A DNA stretch of 64,000 nt from Sequoia sempervirens (GCA_007258455.2 VDFB02321269.1:1-64000); one strand, 5' to 3'; positions 11,157 to 22,859 are shown, counted from the stretch's first letter. Notes: generated by a model not told the origin, from the letters alone. Made by a program: numbers and translations.

Positions 11157-12452
11157 ATGCCTAGAATACCTCTTTTAGGACAAAATACTATATGTGGCTT
11201 CCTTTTTCGTATGGTCAGGAAAAGAGGCCCTCACGGACAATTTATACCAAAGACCCCCCCCAAAATACATCCCAGTTATACAAAGGGAGGCCCAAGGCTC
11301 GGGAGATCATTCTACTAACGAATTACTTGAGCCTAATCCACCCAAGGTTTTCCACTATCTCCTAGAAGATCATCCTATAGTACAACCTTTTGTCGATGAA
11401 ATTATTGTCGAAGAGCATATTCCTCTAAACATTATGGGAGATCGGAGGGAAGAAGCCAACCGTAATGGTGCAAACCATAATAATAATGATCCTCCATTAC
11501 CTAGAACGTTTACTTATCCTATTGCTTTAGATGCAAATGATGATACAACAATTAAAACTATCTCTCTAGCTTTCCTTCCAACCTTTCGTGGTTTATCTTC
11601 GGAAAACCCAGACCAATTTATTTTTAAATTTAAGGTCCTTTGTCAAACCTATGACTATAAAAATGACAGCCAGAAACTGAAGTTGTTTCCTTCTACTTTG
11701 AAGGATTCAACCATGCGCTGGTTTATGGGACTATCGTCTAGAAGTATTACAACTTGGGAAGAAATGGAGACTATGTTCTTGACTAAAAATCAGAGTTATT
11801 GTAGGGTGAGTGATCATAAGGAAGAGTTGTTTAAACTTTGGCAGAATGAGGATGAGAGTCTAGAAGACTATTTGGATATGTTTCTTTTCTTATCTAAATG
11901 ATGTGGGGAAACAACCATTAGTGTTGAGATTCTCAAGACTATATTTCTTAAAGGACTCGATGATGATGCAAGAAGAAGTCTTGATTTAATGGGAAAAGGT
12001 GATGTGTCTCAGTTAAACCTTGAAGACATATGTGATTTGTGTCGCAATTTTTTATGTACTCGTGGAGGAATCCAAAAAACAAATCTTTTCAAAGGGAATA
12101 ACGAGATAGGTAACTTCGAGAAGAAATAGAAAATCTAAAGATAGACATACTGGTCCAATTGAATACTACATTGGATGGTATACAAGCAAAGACATGTAAC
12201 CCTGAGACTTTTTCAATTTATTGTCTGAGGTGTCGAAATAAACATCTTTTATGGGAATGTCCTTTAGACAAGGTTAATGTTTGTAAACTCTGTGAGAAAA
12301 TCCACCCTACCAATCAATGTGAACTTCTTACTGATCTTAAGAATACTAAGAAAAAAACTACTCAGGTTGAAGAAGAAATAAATGTGCTAAATCAACGCCA
12401 AGGAGGTAATTTTTCTTATGGCCAAAATGCATGGAGACCCCAGAATAACTGA
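11157..12452 (+). pseudogene. Gypsy Gag with two zinc knuckles
   Basis: A start near 11157 runs MPRIPLLG and shifts frame into the 235-residue open stretch from 11194. The retrotransposon Gag domain is clear: FLPTFRGLSSENPDQF, then LKLFPSTLKDS, MRWFMGLSS and DESLEDYLDMF. A TGA at 11899 interrupts it. After it, 12159-12452 encodes two CX2CX3HX4C knuckles (CLRCRNKHLLWEC and CKLCEKIHPTNQC), which bind element RNA in intact relatives. Confidence 0.82.
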
Positions 12453-12674
12453 GCTAGTAATCAATGGCCTCCATCTTGGAATCAGTCCTACCCTCCATAG
12501 CCTACTTGGGGAACTCCTTATTAAGGATCTCCTGAATGGGCAAGCCAATCATGAGGAACTCAACAATGGCCAAACCAGTCACAACAACAATGGTACCCAC
12601 AACATATTGCTCCCCAATGGAATCAGGGAAAAAATAAATTTTATACTAGTCCTAGGAGGAATCAACAACAAAAT

Positions 12675-14303
12675 TTGTTGCCACCACCTCAGAATCTTCC
12701 TCAGACTGAGCAGGTGAATCAACCTCAACTTCCAACACAACCACTTCCCAATCCAAAGAATAGTAGACTGAATACTTTGGTATATACTACGGAGCAAGAT
12801 CATGTCACAAGCCTTAATGCAATTCATTATGGAAATATTCAGTTATGTTCTGATAGGACACTTCAATCAACCATTATTGAGGAAGTAGTGGATGAACCTA
12901 TTTCTCAAAATTTTGAGAAAGATACTATACTACCTATGAATATTACTGAGTTTTCAGCGGCAAGAGCTCCTGGTTTACCTCGGGAGGAGGAAGTTCAGTC
13001 TTTGACTAAGTCTAGTAAAGATATTCCTCCAAAGGAGAAAAGAGATATCCTTTCAAAGGAGAAAACTCAAGCACCATTTTCGGAGCACCTAAAATCAACA
13101 ATTCTGAAAGTTACTCTCGAAATGTCATTAGCTTCTGAAACTGCATTAATTCAGGAAATTAAACAATTGCAAATAGAGGTTCCTTTGCTGCAGGCAATAA
13201 AGGAAATTCCTGAGTTAAATCAGTTGATCAAACAACTGTGTATTAGAACTCCAGGAAGGAAACCAAAGAAAATAAACATTGTGCACATTGATGGTTATCT
13301 AGCTGAATTTTTGTCTAGAAATATTGTTGCTCCAAAATATGATGATCCTGGGAGTCCACTGATTACTATTACAATTAATGAGGTAGCAATACCTAATGTA
13401 TTGGTGTATTTGGGAGCAGCTATTAATGTGATGATGGTGGATGTAATGGAGAAATTAAGCCTTACTGATCTAAGTCCTACAACTACAGTCTTGCAAATGG
13501 CAAATCAGTCTATAGCCATTCCAAAAGGTGTTATAAAAAATGTTCCTGTTAAAATTGATGGATGGGAATACCTAGTTTACTTTCAAATAATCCAATCATT
13601 GACACCTAAAGATAGTTATCCAATAATTTTGGGAAGACCATGGCTGGCTACTGTCGCTGCTAAAATTGATTGTCGTGAAGGAGGTATGACAATTTCACAT
13701 GGTCCAAATAGTAAACGTTTATTTTTATATCCTCCTGCTAAACCTACTGAATATAGTAAAGTCTGGGTTGATGAACCAGAAGAATTTAGTGGGCAAGATA
13801 GTATGGCCTCTTTGGCCATGGTAGTGATTAAACAACATGGAGAAGACTTAGAGGATGAGTTAGTGAATGAGGTAGCACATTTGGCTATAAGTTCTAGTGA
13901 AGAAGTGATAGAGGATGTACCAAAAATTTTGGGACAACCAATTGATATAAGTGGGATGGAACAAAAGTATGTTACCATGGGGATGCCTTGTCCCTTGGCT
14001 AATATGATTCATAGAACGAGTTATTTCTTTGATGATATTACGAGATTTCACCGACTTATACCTCATAGTTGTCCTCTCAACACTTTGTTACGACCAATAC
14101 ATACTATCACTTCGGCCTATCTAGGAACAAAAACAATTATGTTGTTACTAGGAAAAACTGTGAATATTAATAGTTGGTTGACAAAAATACAAGAGGATAA
14201 ATTATTTAATGTGCTGGAAAAAAGGTCTAAAGCTTTTTCTTGGGACTATACAGACATGAGGGGGATTCACCCAAGTTTTTTGTACTCGTCACATTTATAC
14301 TGA
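12675..14303 (+). pseudogene. Gypsy Gag C-terminus and aspartic protease region
   Basis: 542 residues open. The first half is low-complexity spacer. From about 13350 a retropepsin-like fold appears: PLITITINE, IPNVLVYLGAAINVMM, then VYFQIIQ and IILGRPWLATVAAKIDC. The catalytic D-S/T/L-G triad reads YLG, so the catalytic Asp is gone. The frame ends at 14303, where the RT start continues in another frame (HIYTDPN), so one frameshift lies near 14275. Confidence 0.8.
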
Positions 14304-15408
14304 TCCTAATATAAGACATGTCTTTCAACCACAGAGGAGACTCAACCCTGCATTAAAGGATCTTGTTAAAGTAGAAATTGAGAAAATCCTATGTGCAGGA
14401 TTTATTTATCCTATCTTAGATAGTAAGTGGGTGTCACCTATGGTAGTAGTACCAAAGAAAAATGGCAAGTGGAGAATTTGTGTGGATTATAGAGAACTTA
14501 ATAAAGCCACCTTTAGAGATTATTTTCCCTTACCATTTGTTGACTAGGTTTTGGACAATTTAGTTGGAAGGAAATATTTTTCTTTCTTGGATGGATTTAG
14601 TGGTTACAATCAAATTCAGGTAGCACCAGAAAACCAAGACAAGACAACGTTTACTTGTCCTTGGGGTACATATGCATACCGAGTTCTTCCTTTTGGACTT
14701 TGTAATGCTCCAACTACTTTTCAGAGGGCCATTTTGGCTCTATTTGCAGCACTTGTTAATGATTGTGTAGAGGTTTATATGGATGATTTCACAGTATATG
14801 GGTCAACCTATGATGAAGCTCTTCAAAACTTGGATAGGGTTTTGGAGGTTTGTGAGGAAAACCAACTGTCCCTTAGCCACGAAAAGTGTTTAATAATGGT
14901 GGAACAAGGAATAGTCTTAGGCCATCACATTTCCTCGAAAGGAATAAAAGTTGATCCTAAAAAAATTGAAGTCATACAACAATTAACTGTACCTCAAACA
15001 CAAACAGATGTTCAAAGTTTTCTTGGAAATGTTGGATATTATAGAAGGTTCATAGAAAGCTTTAGTAAGATAGCGGCCCCTATGTTTTCTCTCCTCCAAA
15101 AAGATGTGGAGTTTAATTGGATGTCTGAGTGTCAACAATCATTTGAAACGATAAAAGAAAAGCTTGTCTCTGCTCCTATACTACGTGGACCAAATTGGAG
15201 TCTTCCCTTTCACATTTATGTGGATGCTTCGGATGATGCAATTGGTGCAGTATTAGGGAAAGAAGATGATGATGGGGGTAAATATGGTATATATTTTATT
15301 AGTTAAAAATTATCGTCTGCTGAGAGTAATTACACAACAACAGAAAAATAATTCTTAGCGGTGTTTCATGCCATTAAAAAGTTTCATCATTATATTACAG
15401 GATATAAA
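14290..15408 (+). pseudogene. Gypsy reverse transcriptase and start of RNase H
   Basis: Begins RRLNPALKDLVKVEI, then WVSPMVVVPKKNGKWR and CVDYRELNKAT. A TAG at 14546 splits it. From 14551: FSFLDGFSGYNQI, LPFGLCNAPTTFQ, the catalytic YMDD (VYMDDFTVYG), LGHHIS and YYRRFI. The RNase H/connection starts IYVDASDDAIGAVLG and continues past stops at 15304 and 15349 to HYITGY, where it is cut at the copia LTR junction. Confidence 0.87.
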
Positions 15409-15725
15409 GACCTCAAGCAATGCAAGAAACCACCATTGGTTTGCAAAACCATGTGCTTGGCTTCTCCAGCAAGATTCCAGTCTAAAATAAGCTCTCACGT
15501 CCAAAATGAAAACCCCCATTTTTGACCCTTACAGATGTCATAAATTTTGTCATAATATGCCTAAAAATAGGCCTTTCATAATATACAACTATGTGGGCAT
15601 CTTATGACACCTAATAAACCAATTTTCAAAGCACCAACAATGTGTAACGGATGTAGGAAAATATTAAATGAAAATGATTATTATGGGAAATATTTAGCAA
15701 GGTTGTGACACCTCATTTCCCAACA
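15409..15725 (-). repeat. Truncated copia 5' LTR
   Basis: Matches 7914-8219, starting at the CAATGCAAGAAACCACC region and ending CCCAACA. Only about half of the LTR survives. Its left edge abuts gypsy RNase H, marking the deletion breakpoint. Confidence 0.8.
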
Positions 15726-15818
15726 GTCGAAGGAAGAAGCATGTGATGAAAGTCCTGCAGATGAGAAACTGAAGTCAGTAACTAGGGTTCTTCGCATTGT
15801 TCCCCCTGAGATAGAAAG
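15726..15818 (+). pseudogene. Linker exon of MLKL-type copy 2 (3' part)
   Basis: Continues the reading interrupted at 7556: KEEACDESPADEKLKS, then VTRVLRIVPPEIER, aligned residue by residue with copy 1 at 5070-5162. It ends at the same splice donor (AAAG followed by GTACGA). Intron sequence just downstream is also shared (ATTATTG then TTTCAACATTACATTTT), which confirms that the two copies are paralogues and that the copia insertion split one exon. Confidence 0.8.
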
Positions 15819-16091
15819 GTACGAATTATTGTTGATTTCAACATTACATTTTATAATTTTAGTGTGTTTGTTAGTATGTTACCAGAAACAACAACGACAA
15901 TGTGATGAGAAACGGGATATTTAAAGGTTGTGTATAAGAAATGGATTTTATACATATGTTTTCAATCATATTCATTATATAGATTCCAGACCAATTTGAA
16001 ACTTTTCCTACATAGATTCCCCAGCAGAATAAAGTTTTCCTATATAGATTCCCCGTCAACAATTTTTTTGTGATTGTATTCATACATTATG

Positions 16092-16420
16092 ATGGCTTCC
16101 TCCCTCATTGTAATTGTGCTCCTCTTTGATTTTACCTTGGGTTTGCGATTAGCTTGTATGTTGCCTCCATCAATAGAATGCAAAATAAACCATGGATTCC
16201 ATGTCTTTAATCCTCTGGATATTTGGGATGACCATGAGACTTGTGTGCTTCCTCCATCAATAGAAAGCAATTTAAGCCATGAATGCAAGATATTCAATTT
16301 TATGGGTGTTTGGGATGACCAGGGAACTTGTGAGGTAGAAAATGTTGCATGGCCGAAATAAGAATCTGAGCTTATAAAGGCAATTGCTCATGCAGTGAAA
16401 AGCAAGCAAAAGATTAGAGG
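16092..16420 (+). pseudogene. L-gulonolactone oxidase-like, first exon
   Basis: Starts with a signal peptide (MASSLIVIVLLFDFTLGLR) and a cysteine-containing LPPSIEC segment, then DIWDDHETC, VENVAWPK, and ELIKAIAHAVKSKQKIRG. The last part is the beginning of the FAD-binding fold of plant L-gulono-1,4-lactone oxidases (the ...NVAYP...EEL...A..KIR pattern). It ends at a GT donor (AGAGG then GTGAGT). Two defects are visible. An 87-bp in-frame tandem duplication repeats the 29-residue LPPSIE...WDD..TC block, and a TAA follows WPK at 16359. Later exons were not found. It lies in what would be the intron of the kinase gene, on the same strand. Confidence 0.72.
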
Positions 16421-17226
16421 GTGAGTGGGTTGGCTCACAGTCTATCCAAATTAGCCTATGTCAGAGATTTTCGTTGATCTGCATGTTTGACCAGTGACTG
16501 TTTGTTTTCAAAAAAATTGTCGCAACCTTGTGCAGCCTTAGATGTTCAAAGTAATTTCTCCAATGATAAGGATTGACAACCACCAATTGAAAATGCATTG
16601 TTCTGGAAATATTTTTTCTCTTCTAGCACTTCTTCCCTAATTTTTTTATAGAATAATCTAAGTCCCTGGACTTCTTTAAACCTACTTCTCACTTAAATAT
16701 GGCCCTAGTAAAAGTATATAATATTCAAATTATGCAATTTTATGTTGGTTGTAGCATTCACAACTCGTCAATCCTCTTTCGAGAGTTCCTTGGTCTGGCT
16801 TAGGTTGCGCTAAATTTCATATTGATATTTTCAACTAAATTAAAAGTTGTTGTTGACTTTCACAGTTGTCGCATGAACTACTGAATTTCTCCCAGTAGAA
16901 GTAGGTGGAAGATAAAAAAAATCGCTTAGCTCATGTTAGTTCTCATAAAACTAACACGCTCTCCTTAGATTAAGTTATGCCTAAAACTACTAGTGCCCTA
17001 TTTTGTAAACCATATAAGGATTTTTGTTAATGATGAATTAGAAATATTACAAGAATATTCCTTCTCTGTGTAGGATTTGGTGAGTGTATTATCTTAGATA
17101 TAGTGGATTCCAAGAATATCCCTTCCATGCAGGATTTATCATGTGAACATGATCATCTTATTAGAGTCTATCTTGTATATTAAAAGTCATATAAAATATT
17201 AGAGGTTACAAAATATAAGATGTTAT
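16421..17226. other. Non-coding, AT-rich
   Basis: Probably the remnant intron of the gulonolactone oxidase-like exon. No further exon or repeat was recognised. Confidence 0.4.
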
Positions 17227-17396
17227 TGTAAGGAAATTAAAGTAGCAGAAACAATTTCCTATGCCAATCTTGAGAAGAGATTATGCAAAAAAAATTAAAC
17301 TTGATCAAACAATTACATAATCTCTAGCAACACATTCATAACAAAAAATAAACAATTAACACAAACACCGGATATACGTGGGGAAAAACCCTTTTG
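17227..17396 (-). repeat. Left piece of a split copia LTR
   Basis: Starts TGTAAGGAAATTAAAG and follows the 7557 LTR for about 170 bases, up to the GTGGGGAAAA...CCCTTTTGGGA point, then breaks. The continuation of the same LTR is at 39735-40253. Flanks are GTTAT (17222-17226) and ATTAT (40254-40258), a 4-of-5 match, so the two pieces are probably one LTR opened by an insertion. Confidence 0.7.
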
Positions 17397-17480
17397 GGAA
17401 ATGTTACCCCAAGTTTCTAGGCTGGGGAGAACAGGGGACGGCGGGACGAGTCCCCAAGTTTCCAATTTTTGAGGCCAAAT
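17397..17480. other. G/C-rich left boundary of the 22-kb insertion
   Basis: Immediately after the broken LTR comes a GGGGA/GTCCCC-rich stretch, quite unlike the surrounding AT-rich DNA. A similar GGGGAC/GTCCCC-rich region (39405-39725) lies at the other side of the break. GGGAAAT is found at the left edge, and its inverted form ATTTCCC near the right edge (39728-39734). This may be the end of a DNA transposon. Confidence 0.35.
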
Positions 17481-17959
17481 TTACGGACGGCAATCAACAA
17501 GTATATAAAAATATAGGGAAAATTTAAATATTCAATAAATAACATGGATAAAGCATGCATACTATACATTATAGAACATTAAAATATAACATTTGTGTTC
17601 AAGTTGATATGGTTTATTGGGTATGCATTGATCTTAATGAATAAGTTAGAAGTTATTCAATGGAAAGCTTGATTTTGAACTAAGAAAACATATACTCTAA
17701 TGATAACTTTTTTGTTTATCGGGCGGGTGCATGAAGTTGGGTCGCAATTTTTTGGCCACTTTCTAAAAAAAGTTTGAAAACCCATAATGCGAGCGCGTTA
17801 TAATGCGCTCGTGTTATTTCATGTTAAAAGCAAAAAAAAAGTGAAATCATTTCATTTTCATTTCAACTATTGTTTTGTTCTGCCCATGGCAAAACCCCCA
17901 TCTTTCATCCTCGCGTTATAGGAGGAGGTATTGTGCAAAAATATTCAGCAACGATTGAT

Positions 17960-20836
17960 ATTTCTTTGCAAGGATGGTTCCACGACAATGAAGAGGTGGG
18001 AGAGGTAAGTATTGTTTGTTGTTTCTTTTGAATTTCTTTGTTTTAGGTTGATTTTGTTAGTTTTAGGTTATATTTGATATATATTTTTTTAAAATTTGTA
18101 GGAGATGCAAATAATTTTGCAAACCCTCAAAATCCTCAACAAGAAGAGAAACCAAACCCTTAAGAACAAAATCCTCAACAAGAAAATCAACCTCAACAAC
18201 AACCTCCTTCACCAATCACTCAACAAAATTTGATGAGTGAAATTGAGAACAACAAAAAATAAATTGAGGATTTTATTAGTAGGTTGAGTGATCCAAATGG
18301 TTCAACCGCTAAAAGAATGAACCTAACAAATTCATTGAAAGATATGTTAAAAAATGTAGATTCAATTATTAAACAAATAAATGGATGGCAAGATAGGAGG
18401 CAGGCAGCTAGGGCATTTTATGTGGATAAATTATCATATAAACAAGTAAAGGATTTAAAAATTGCAAAAGGTGATTTATGCTCATTATTCAATAACCCAC
18501 GCATAAATCAAAATATTAGCCTCAATGCAAACAGGTTTCCTATTCATTGGTGCCACCACCAAGAGATTAGGAACCATTTTTATGATAAGTGGTACATGGT
18601 CTTTAATGATCGACCATGCAACAATTGTGAAGTTCCCTAGTATTTTCTTAGGAAACTATACAATGAGTTCATATTGAACAAAATCCCAAATTATTTTTAT
18701 GAGGGACTTCTAGGGGAGAGGTGGGGGATCAGCTCAAGATAGGCCCGATGCATAGCTGTATCCTACGCGGCAAGGGAGACGAGCTTTCACTAGGACGCCC
18801 CATGAGCACATTGTTATGCTTGTCATTGTAAAAGAGAGTGTTGACGTAAAGACATTGCAGGTGATCAACATTTTGACCCAGAGTGTCATCCATCATACTA
18901 GCCCTATTCTACAGTACCATCCAAGGGAGTCTTCGAGTGGTGGCCTTCGAACCCATGTGTGTCAATCTTGTGGGACGACTTGTTCACATGACCCCACAGA
19001 CACTTAGGAGGCTGCTACGTAGGATTTGTATGCTGCTACGTAATATTTGTATGTAGCTAGGGAGATGGAGAGAGCCGCTGACATTTTGCATGATGTGTAT
19101 GACATTGATACTCAGGTAAAAGTTAGCATGTTCATTGAATTTAATTTATTAAATTTTGATTTTGAAATGCAATATTAACTAATTTAGTTTTATGATTTTA
19201 ATAAAATTGTAGGGTCACAGTGTTGAGACTAGATACATCGTCACTCCACCTACTTTTTTTTGCAATACACCTATTGGTGGGGTATGTACAACTAGTAAAC
19301 AATTATAAATTTATTACATGTTAATAGCATTATTTTATGAATGGTATATTTTAATATGTGATTTTGGATGTTGAATAGGGTAATATTGGAGGTTCCGAGG
19401 AAACACCGTCTAGTGCCAGTGGATTTACTCAAACCTACATGCAGGTAATAGAATAAAGAGTTTAACTAATGAATTGTACTTAATAGATTTGTGTAGTTTA
19501 TATTCATATTGTTGGTTATGTTGCATTGCACATCATTCAAACTCAAAGCATTACTTCACATTCCATAACTAATAACTAGATGTTGATAGATGAAAAAATT
19601 TCAACTACAATATAGTTGTTTAGAAAGTCAACATAAGAAACTTGATGCAATTACTTCACATGGAGGCATGTGCTTGCAATGGTGCACCTGCACGACAAAC
19701 TATGGATGCTTGGGAAAAATATATGAAACCATAATAGTAAGCAATAGCATAGATAAGCCAAAACTTAGTAGTTTGAGAAAATGCCTCGAAGAAATGCGGT
19801 CTCATGGTGATGGAATTCCATTCCATCACCATGAGACCACATTTCTTTGTGGAATTTCTTCAAAATTCTCACCACCTTTTCTATGATACCACATTTTTCA
19901 TACATGTGCACCAAAGCATTTTATCAAACTACTCACTTCCTTGCTGCTATGGCTAAAAGCCTAAAATAGGTGCTTTCGAACAAACTATGGATGCTTGGAA
20001 AAATATCTATCAAAGCATAATAGTAAGCAATAATACCATTGAGAAGGCAATGAATTTTTTGAAAAAATTCCTAAAAGAAATGTGGTCTTATGGTGATGGA
20101 ATTCCATCACCACGAGACCCCATTTCTTTTGAGGAATTTTGTCAAATAGTTCATTGCCTTCTCTATGCCACCACAGTTACCGTACATGTCTATGAAAGCA
20201 TTTAATCAAATAGTTCAGTGGCTTGCTGCTATGGGTAAAAGCCTAAAAACATGTCCTTTCAAACAAGATATGGATAGGGAAAATAGTAAGCATGATAATT
20301 GAAAATATATAGTTTAATTTAAGTACTCAAAAAAAAATTCATTAGATCTCATACATTATAAGTCATGATGTGGATCCCTATTGTAACTTTTTTGTGATTG
20401 AATAATTTGTTGTTTTATTTTCAGATGTTGGAGGCGGAAACACCTCCAAATGTTATGAGGGAAATGGATATCGGTGTTTCATCCGGTATACAATCCTCGA
20501 TGGCTCTGACAGGGGAGGTAAGAGGCAAATTACAAAATTTCAATTTACATTCGTTGTTATAGATGTTAGTTCTAGTGAAAAATCAAACCATTATTGATTT
20601 GTAGTTTAATTTCTATTTAGATGGTTTATATAGGGCTTGAGCACATCTCAGCATTGGCGTGCGAATATTTCCCTCGTGGAGAGTTATTGTGAGATGGTCG
20701 TAAGTGATTATTTTTTTAAATATATCATTTTTTATAATGTAATTTCTATATATTAATGTCTTTACTTCTTATTGTAACAGTTAAAACTTCACCAAGAACT
20801 TAACAGTAGGAGGAGCAGAAAGAGCACTCCTTGAGC
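17960..20836 (+). other. Unrecognised multi-exon candidate gene or transposon gene
   Basis: I do not recognise the product. Candidate exons with GT/AG borders: one ending at 18004 (GAG then GTAAGT); 18102 through a long open stretch to about 18640, with a Gln/Pro-rich start and a charged 118-residue block containing RRQAARAFYVDKLSYKQV; one ending at 19117 (ATACTCAG then GTAAAAG); and short exons at about 19213-19280, 19380-19444, 20425-20517, 20636-20700 and 20781 onward. The last includes LKLHQELNSRRSRKS, a basic C-terminus. At least two in-frame stops (about 18161 and 18260), and joins that do not all keep frame, suggest a pseudogene. A transposon-borne gene is the main alternative. Confidence 0.35.
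19736..20205. repeat. Two tandem fold-back repeats made of PPR gene fragments
   Basis: Four fragments of a pentatricopeptide-repeat (PPR) coding sequence lie in the order plus, minus, plus, minus. Plus arms: FEKMPRRNAVSW near 19775-19810 and FFEKIPKRNVVLW near 20050-20090. Minus arms: NALVHMYEKCGIIEK and FEEIPQRNVVSW within 19940-19821, and NAFIDMYGNCGGIEK then ELFDKIPQK within 20195-20100. Each plus/minus pair forms an inverted repeat with almost no loop, centred near 19818 and 20102. The two pairs are tandem copies with a period of about 285 bp. Frames are broken, so no PPR protein is made. Confidence 0.72.
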
Positions 20837-21159
20837 ACAACAAAAATGAGTGATAGACTTATTGCCATCATATCGACAAATAAAGGGAAAGAATTTATTT
20901 CCATAGCATGGACAGAAATGAATTTTGATTCCAGAGCCATTTGTTGTATGCCTACATGGAAGTTTTGTACATATTTTGTATTGGATATATTTGACATTGT
21001 ATGCCTATATGGAATTCTCGTAAGCCTATATGGCTATTTTTCACCTATATTTTATACTTATATCAACATATATCAAGATGTATGCGCACATGGCTATTTG
21101 GTTAATACAAATCATTTTGTCGATGGTGTCCATATTTGCATTATAAATTCATGGTTCAA

Positions 21160-21420
21160 TAGATATGAGTTATGTGTATTCAAGTGTATACTTTACAACT
21201 TACATGTATACTTTGTGACTTACGTGTGTTCCAATGTATACTTTGTGACTTAAATTCATTTTCATGTGTATACCTTGTATTTGTGCATATACTTTGTATT
21301 AAGTTGTGTATACTATGTATTCGTGTGTATACTTCAAGGCTTACGTGTTTGTGACTACTTGTGCTTCCCTTATTCACATGTACACGCTTGACTTATTCAT
21401 GTATATACTTCTTAATTGGT
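21160..21420. repeat. Degenerate minisatellite
   Basis: About ten imperfect copies of a 20-30-base unit built on GTGTATACTTTGTGACTTACG. The overlapping open frames on both strands rich in Cys, Leu and Ile are products of this repeat, not genes. Confidence 0.6.
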
Positions 21421-22855
21421 TAGCCCTAGCATTGATGATTGTTGTCCTTCATGGTTTGTCTTGAATAAATTAATTGTTTGATGGTAAACAACTTTATCTA
21501 AAAGCAAAAAATGTGTTTTCAATTGGTATTGCATTAAATGATTGATAAAAATATTCCAATATATTTAATCCTTTGATTAGAACAACTCAATTAAGCAAAG
21601 GATACATAATCTTCACTTGACACTTGTAAAACATAATATTCAGAGTAGATGAAGTAGTCAACTTCTTGACACATTATCTATGTTATTTGGTTCTTCTATT
21701 TTAGCCCCAGTTCTGGTCCTGGTTCACTCAGGTGGTTTGGGTCCTGGTTCAGTTCACCTGTGGGTTTGACTAGGGTCCTTCATTTTTGGGTCTAACGCAA
21801 GAGAACCCAGGTAGAACCCAAATAGAACCCAGGAAAACCAAGATAGAACCTGCATGCTTAGGCATCCAAAAAAGTGTTTTTTTGAACATTTTTTTAATGT
21901 TTTATGGAATTTGACTTTAACTCACACCCAAGGGAACCCTAAAAGTGACCGCTAAATCACTTCAAACACCTTAACTACCTCATTCTTATTCATTTTCTTT
22001 GAAAACAAGCATTTTCATTCCAAGAGGTTGAGCTTTCATTTTTTCTTGCTTCTATTGAAAGCAGTTTGTGACACAACTTTCTTTTTTCAAAAATTGTTCT
22101 ACATCATTGAACTGATAATTTATCACACATCTGTAGAGAAACAGAGGAATACTACAAACTAAAACACATTACACTTTTTTTCTCACTGACTTGATGTACT
22201 CTCCAACATCTCTCTTCTCTCATGTGAAGAGTTAAAATTTCTTGGCCATGCCTTTGCATCATTTAGGGAGTTTTGCTCTTTTTGAAAATTTCAAAAGCAT
22301 GGTTGCATATAGATTAGGAAAAATACTTTTCCTTTTAGATTAGCAATGCATGGAAGTTTCAAAGAGTTTCATTGATATTACAAAAAGATATGTGTTTATA
22401 CACTTCAATTGTGCAATCACCCTTTAGTTGTTTGAAAGAAAAAACTGCCTATGCCATTGTTACACTACACAAGTAAACCAAATTTTGTATTGTGGAGCTA
22501 TATTAAGCTACCACTCTCAAGACCAATGTAACAATGATACAAAATAATGGTTGACACTACAAGAAGAAATTAAAATGGCTAGTGTACTAAACAAATTCTT
22601 ATGATTTATGAAGAATGTTGATAACTCTACTCAATTGGCTTTGTTAGAACTGTAAAATTCTAAAAAATTTACAAGTTGTTTCATACCCCTGAGTTTCCAA
22701 ACGAGTCCTCATCATAAGCACAAAGGCCTTTCTTCACAAAAAATTTCTCATATTTTTCCATGTGGTTCCAAAAAGTCCATCTAGTCTTGAATATCTCACT
22801 AAATTGTCCAAATTAGCAAGAGATGGTCAAGGTCTCCCCGACCCATAATGCATTC
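21421..22855. other. Non-coding
   Basis: No gene seen. At 21710-21860 a cluster of GGTCCTGGTTC followed by GAACCCAGG motifs forms a loose inverted arrangement, possibly the end of a DNA element. Confidence 0.35.
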
Positions 22856-22859
22856 TTCT

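Larger units (their letters stand above)
9921..15408 (+). mobile_element. Athila-like Ty3/gypsy element, 3'-truncated, nested in copia
   Basis: Opposite orientation to the surrounding copia. Order: putative 5' LTR (9921-11098), Asp-tRNA-type primer-binding site, Gag with two zinc knuckles, protease, RT and the start of RNase H. RT before the missing integrase, plus this PBS, is the Ty3/gypsy arrangement. The element stops abruptly in RNase H at about 15408, where copia LTR sequence resumes. Integrase and the 3' LTR are lost. The left edge at TGATAAT (9921) is inferred from where copia coding similarity ends. Confidence 0.8.
7557..15725 (-). mobile_element. Ty1/copia element inserted in MLKL-type copy 2; nested and deleted
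   Basis: The insertion begins TGTAAGG at 7557 and ends CCCAACA at 15725, the canonical TG...CA. Flanks are ATCGA (7552-7556) and GTCGA (15726-15730), a 5-bp target duplication with one mismatch. Removing the insert rejoins the kinase linker as in copy 1. The element reads on the minus strand: its 3' LTR is at left (7557-8219), then polypurine tract, RNase H and RT. A gypsy element lies in the middle. The 5' LTR at right is truncated, and integrase, Gag and PBS are gone, consistent with one deletion running from within the gypsy element into the copia 5' LTR. Confidence 0.85.

Noticed and set aside
20831..21377. Open frames on both strands around 21 kb
   Set aside because: They run through a minisatellite; only the first few codons after 20781 could belong to the candidate gene.
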